From: Streptomyces alboflavus
GTDB lineage: Bacteria > Actinomycetota > Actinomycetes > Streptomycetales > Streptomycetaceae
Direction: 5' to 3'
Assembly (NCBI RefSeq): GCF_000716675.1
Contig: NZ_JNXT01000006.1
Coordinates: forward strand, 124,001-188,000
Length of the DNA stretch: 64,000 nucleotides
The stretch's first letter is position 1, and each line of letters starts with the position of its first letter. A program made the position numbers and the translations under genes. The notes under the pieces were generated by a model. The model searched no databases. It worked only from the letters and a program-made list of their open reading frames with translations, and was not told where the DNA came from. Shown piece after piece: positions 63,805 through 64,000 of the stretch.

Positions 63805-64000
63805 CTACATGTCGTCGGGCAGGAGGTGGAACGCCTCGTGCCCGGTCAGCGGCCGGATCATCCGGAAGTGACGGTCGGATGTGAACATGACGGCGGTGCC
63901 GTAGGCGGCGGCCAGAGCCACGTTCATGGCGTCCGCGAGACCGATTCCCTTGCCGCCGTCCGCGTCCTTGTAGCCGTCGGCGACGGCGATCGCGGTGTTC
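63805..64000 (-). CDS. PIN-domain protein, C-terminal end only
   Basis: The last 64 residues of a protein whose start lies beyond the window. GIGLADAMNVALAAAYGTAVMFTSDRHFRMIRP contains the Asp-x-x-x-Asn-like and TSDRHF segments of VapC-type PIN nucleases. In that family these acidic residues bind metal for RNA cleavage. The stop is TAG at 63805-63807. An antitoxin gene, if any, would lie outside the window. It is convergent with the methyltransferase gene. Confidence 0.7.
   Translation of the reverse strand, partial: NTAIAVADGYKDADGGKGIGLADAMNVALAAAYGTAVMFTSDRHFRMIRPLTGHEAFHLLPDDM

Overview
The window is high-GC DNA (roughly 70% or more) with dense genes, frequent GTG/TTG starts, GTGA/ATGA stop-start overlaps and very long open frames opposite most real genes. 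This is typical of a Streptomyces chromosome. Gene content and order (ngcEFG, a ROK regulator, xylFGH, dxs, a fadAB pair, hemE, hemY/hemQ) match, from memory, the core-chromosome rok7B7 region of S. coelicolor. I see no rRNA, tRNA, insertion sequence, prophage or CRISPR array.

Layout. 1-6.2 kb: the 5' part of a secreted protein built of 71-residue repeats, a VOC protein, an ArsR regulator divergent from an MFS exporter with a palindrome between them, and an overlapping pair (HEAT-repeat protein plus a DUF7019-like protein). 6.3-13.4 kb: a large secreted GH92 alpha-mannosidase preceded by a perfect 12-bp palindrome, then an overlapping pair of a KAP-type P-loop NTPase and an Hsp70/actin-fold ATPase. 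13.7-22.4 kb: sugar uptake, with an N-acetylglucosamine/chitobiose transporter (ngcEFG) behind a DasR-like site, the ROK regulator, and a xylose-type transporter (xylFGH). 22.5-26.2 kb: dxs and an amino-acid permease.

26.4-34.8 kb is a poly-gamma-glutamate-type locus: an unknown exported protein divergent from CapA/PgsA, then a tight operon of a double-HAMP membrane protein, PgsB with a long Gln/His/Tyr-rich tail, PgsC and an NlpC/P60 hydrolase. 34.9-44.4 kb holds small secreted and NYN proteins, a propeller-like protein, fadAB for beta-oxidation, a 1-kb repeat-rich gene-free stretch, RNase D, an orphan LuxR-type response regulator and a DUF3000 protein. 44.7-51.7 kb contains three haem genes: hemE, and hemY-hemQ of the coproporphyrin-dependent route, separated by a flavoprotein disulphide reductase and a DUF4349 lipoprotein.

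51.8-64 kb has an RNHCP zinc protein, a TAP-type secreted peptidase and a same-strand set (TIGR04222-like membrane protein, DUF4142, DUF692/MNIO fusion, second DUF4142). It ends with DUF5959 and SMI1/KNR4 genes, PTH2, a small CxxC protein, a polysaccharide deacetylase, a second VOC protein, a methyltransferase and the C-terminal end of a PIN-domain protein.

The best candidates for uncharacterised systems are the KAP NTPase/Hsp70-like pair (10.3-13.4 kb), the poly-gamma-glutamate locus with its receptor-like membrane protein, and the MNIO fusion flanked by two DUF4142 paralogues (54.1-58.2 kb).
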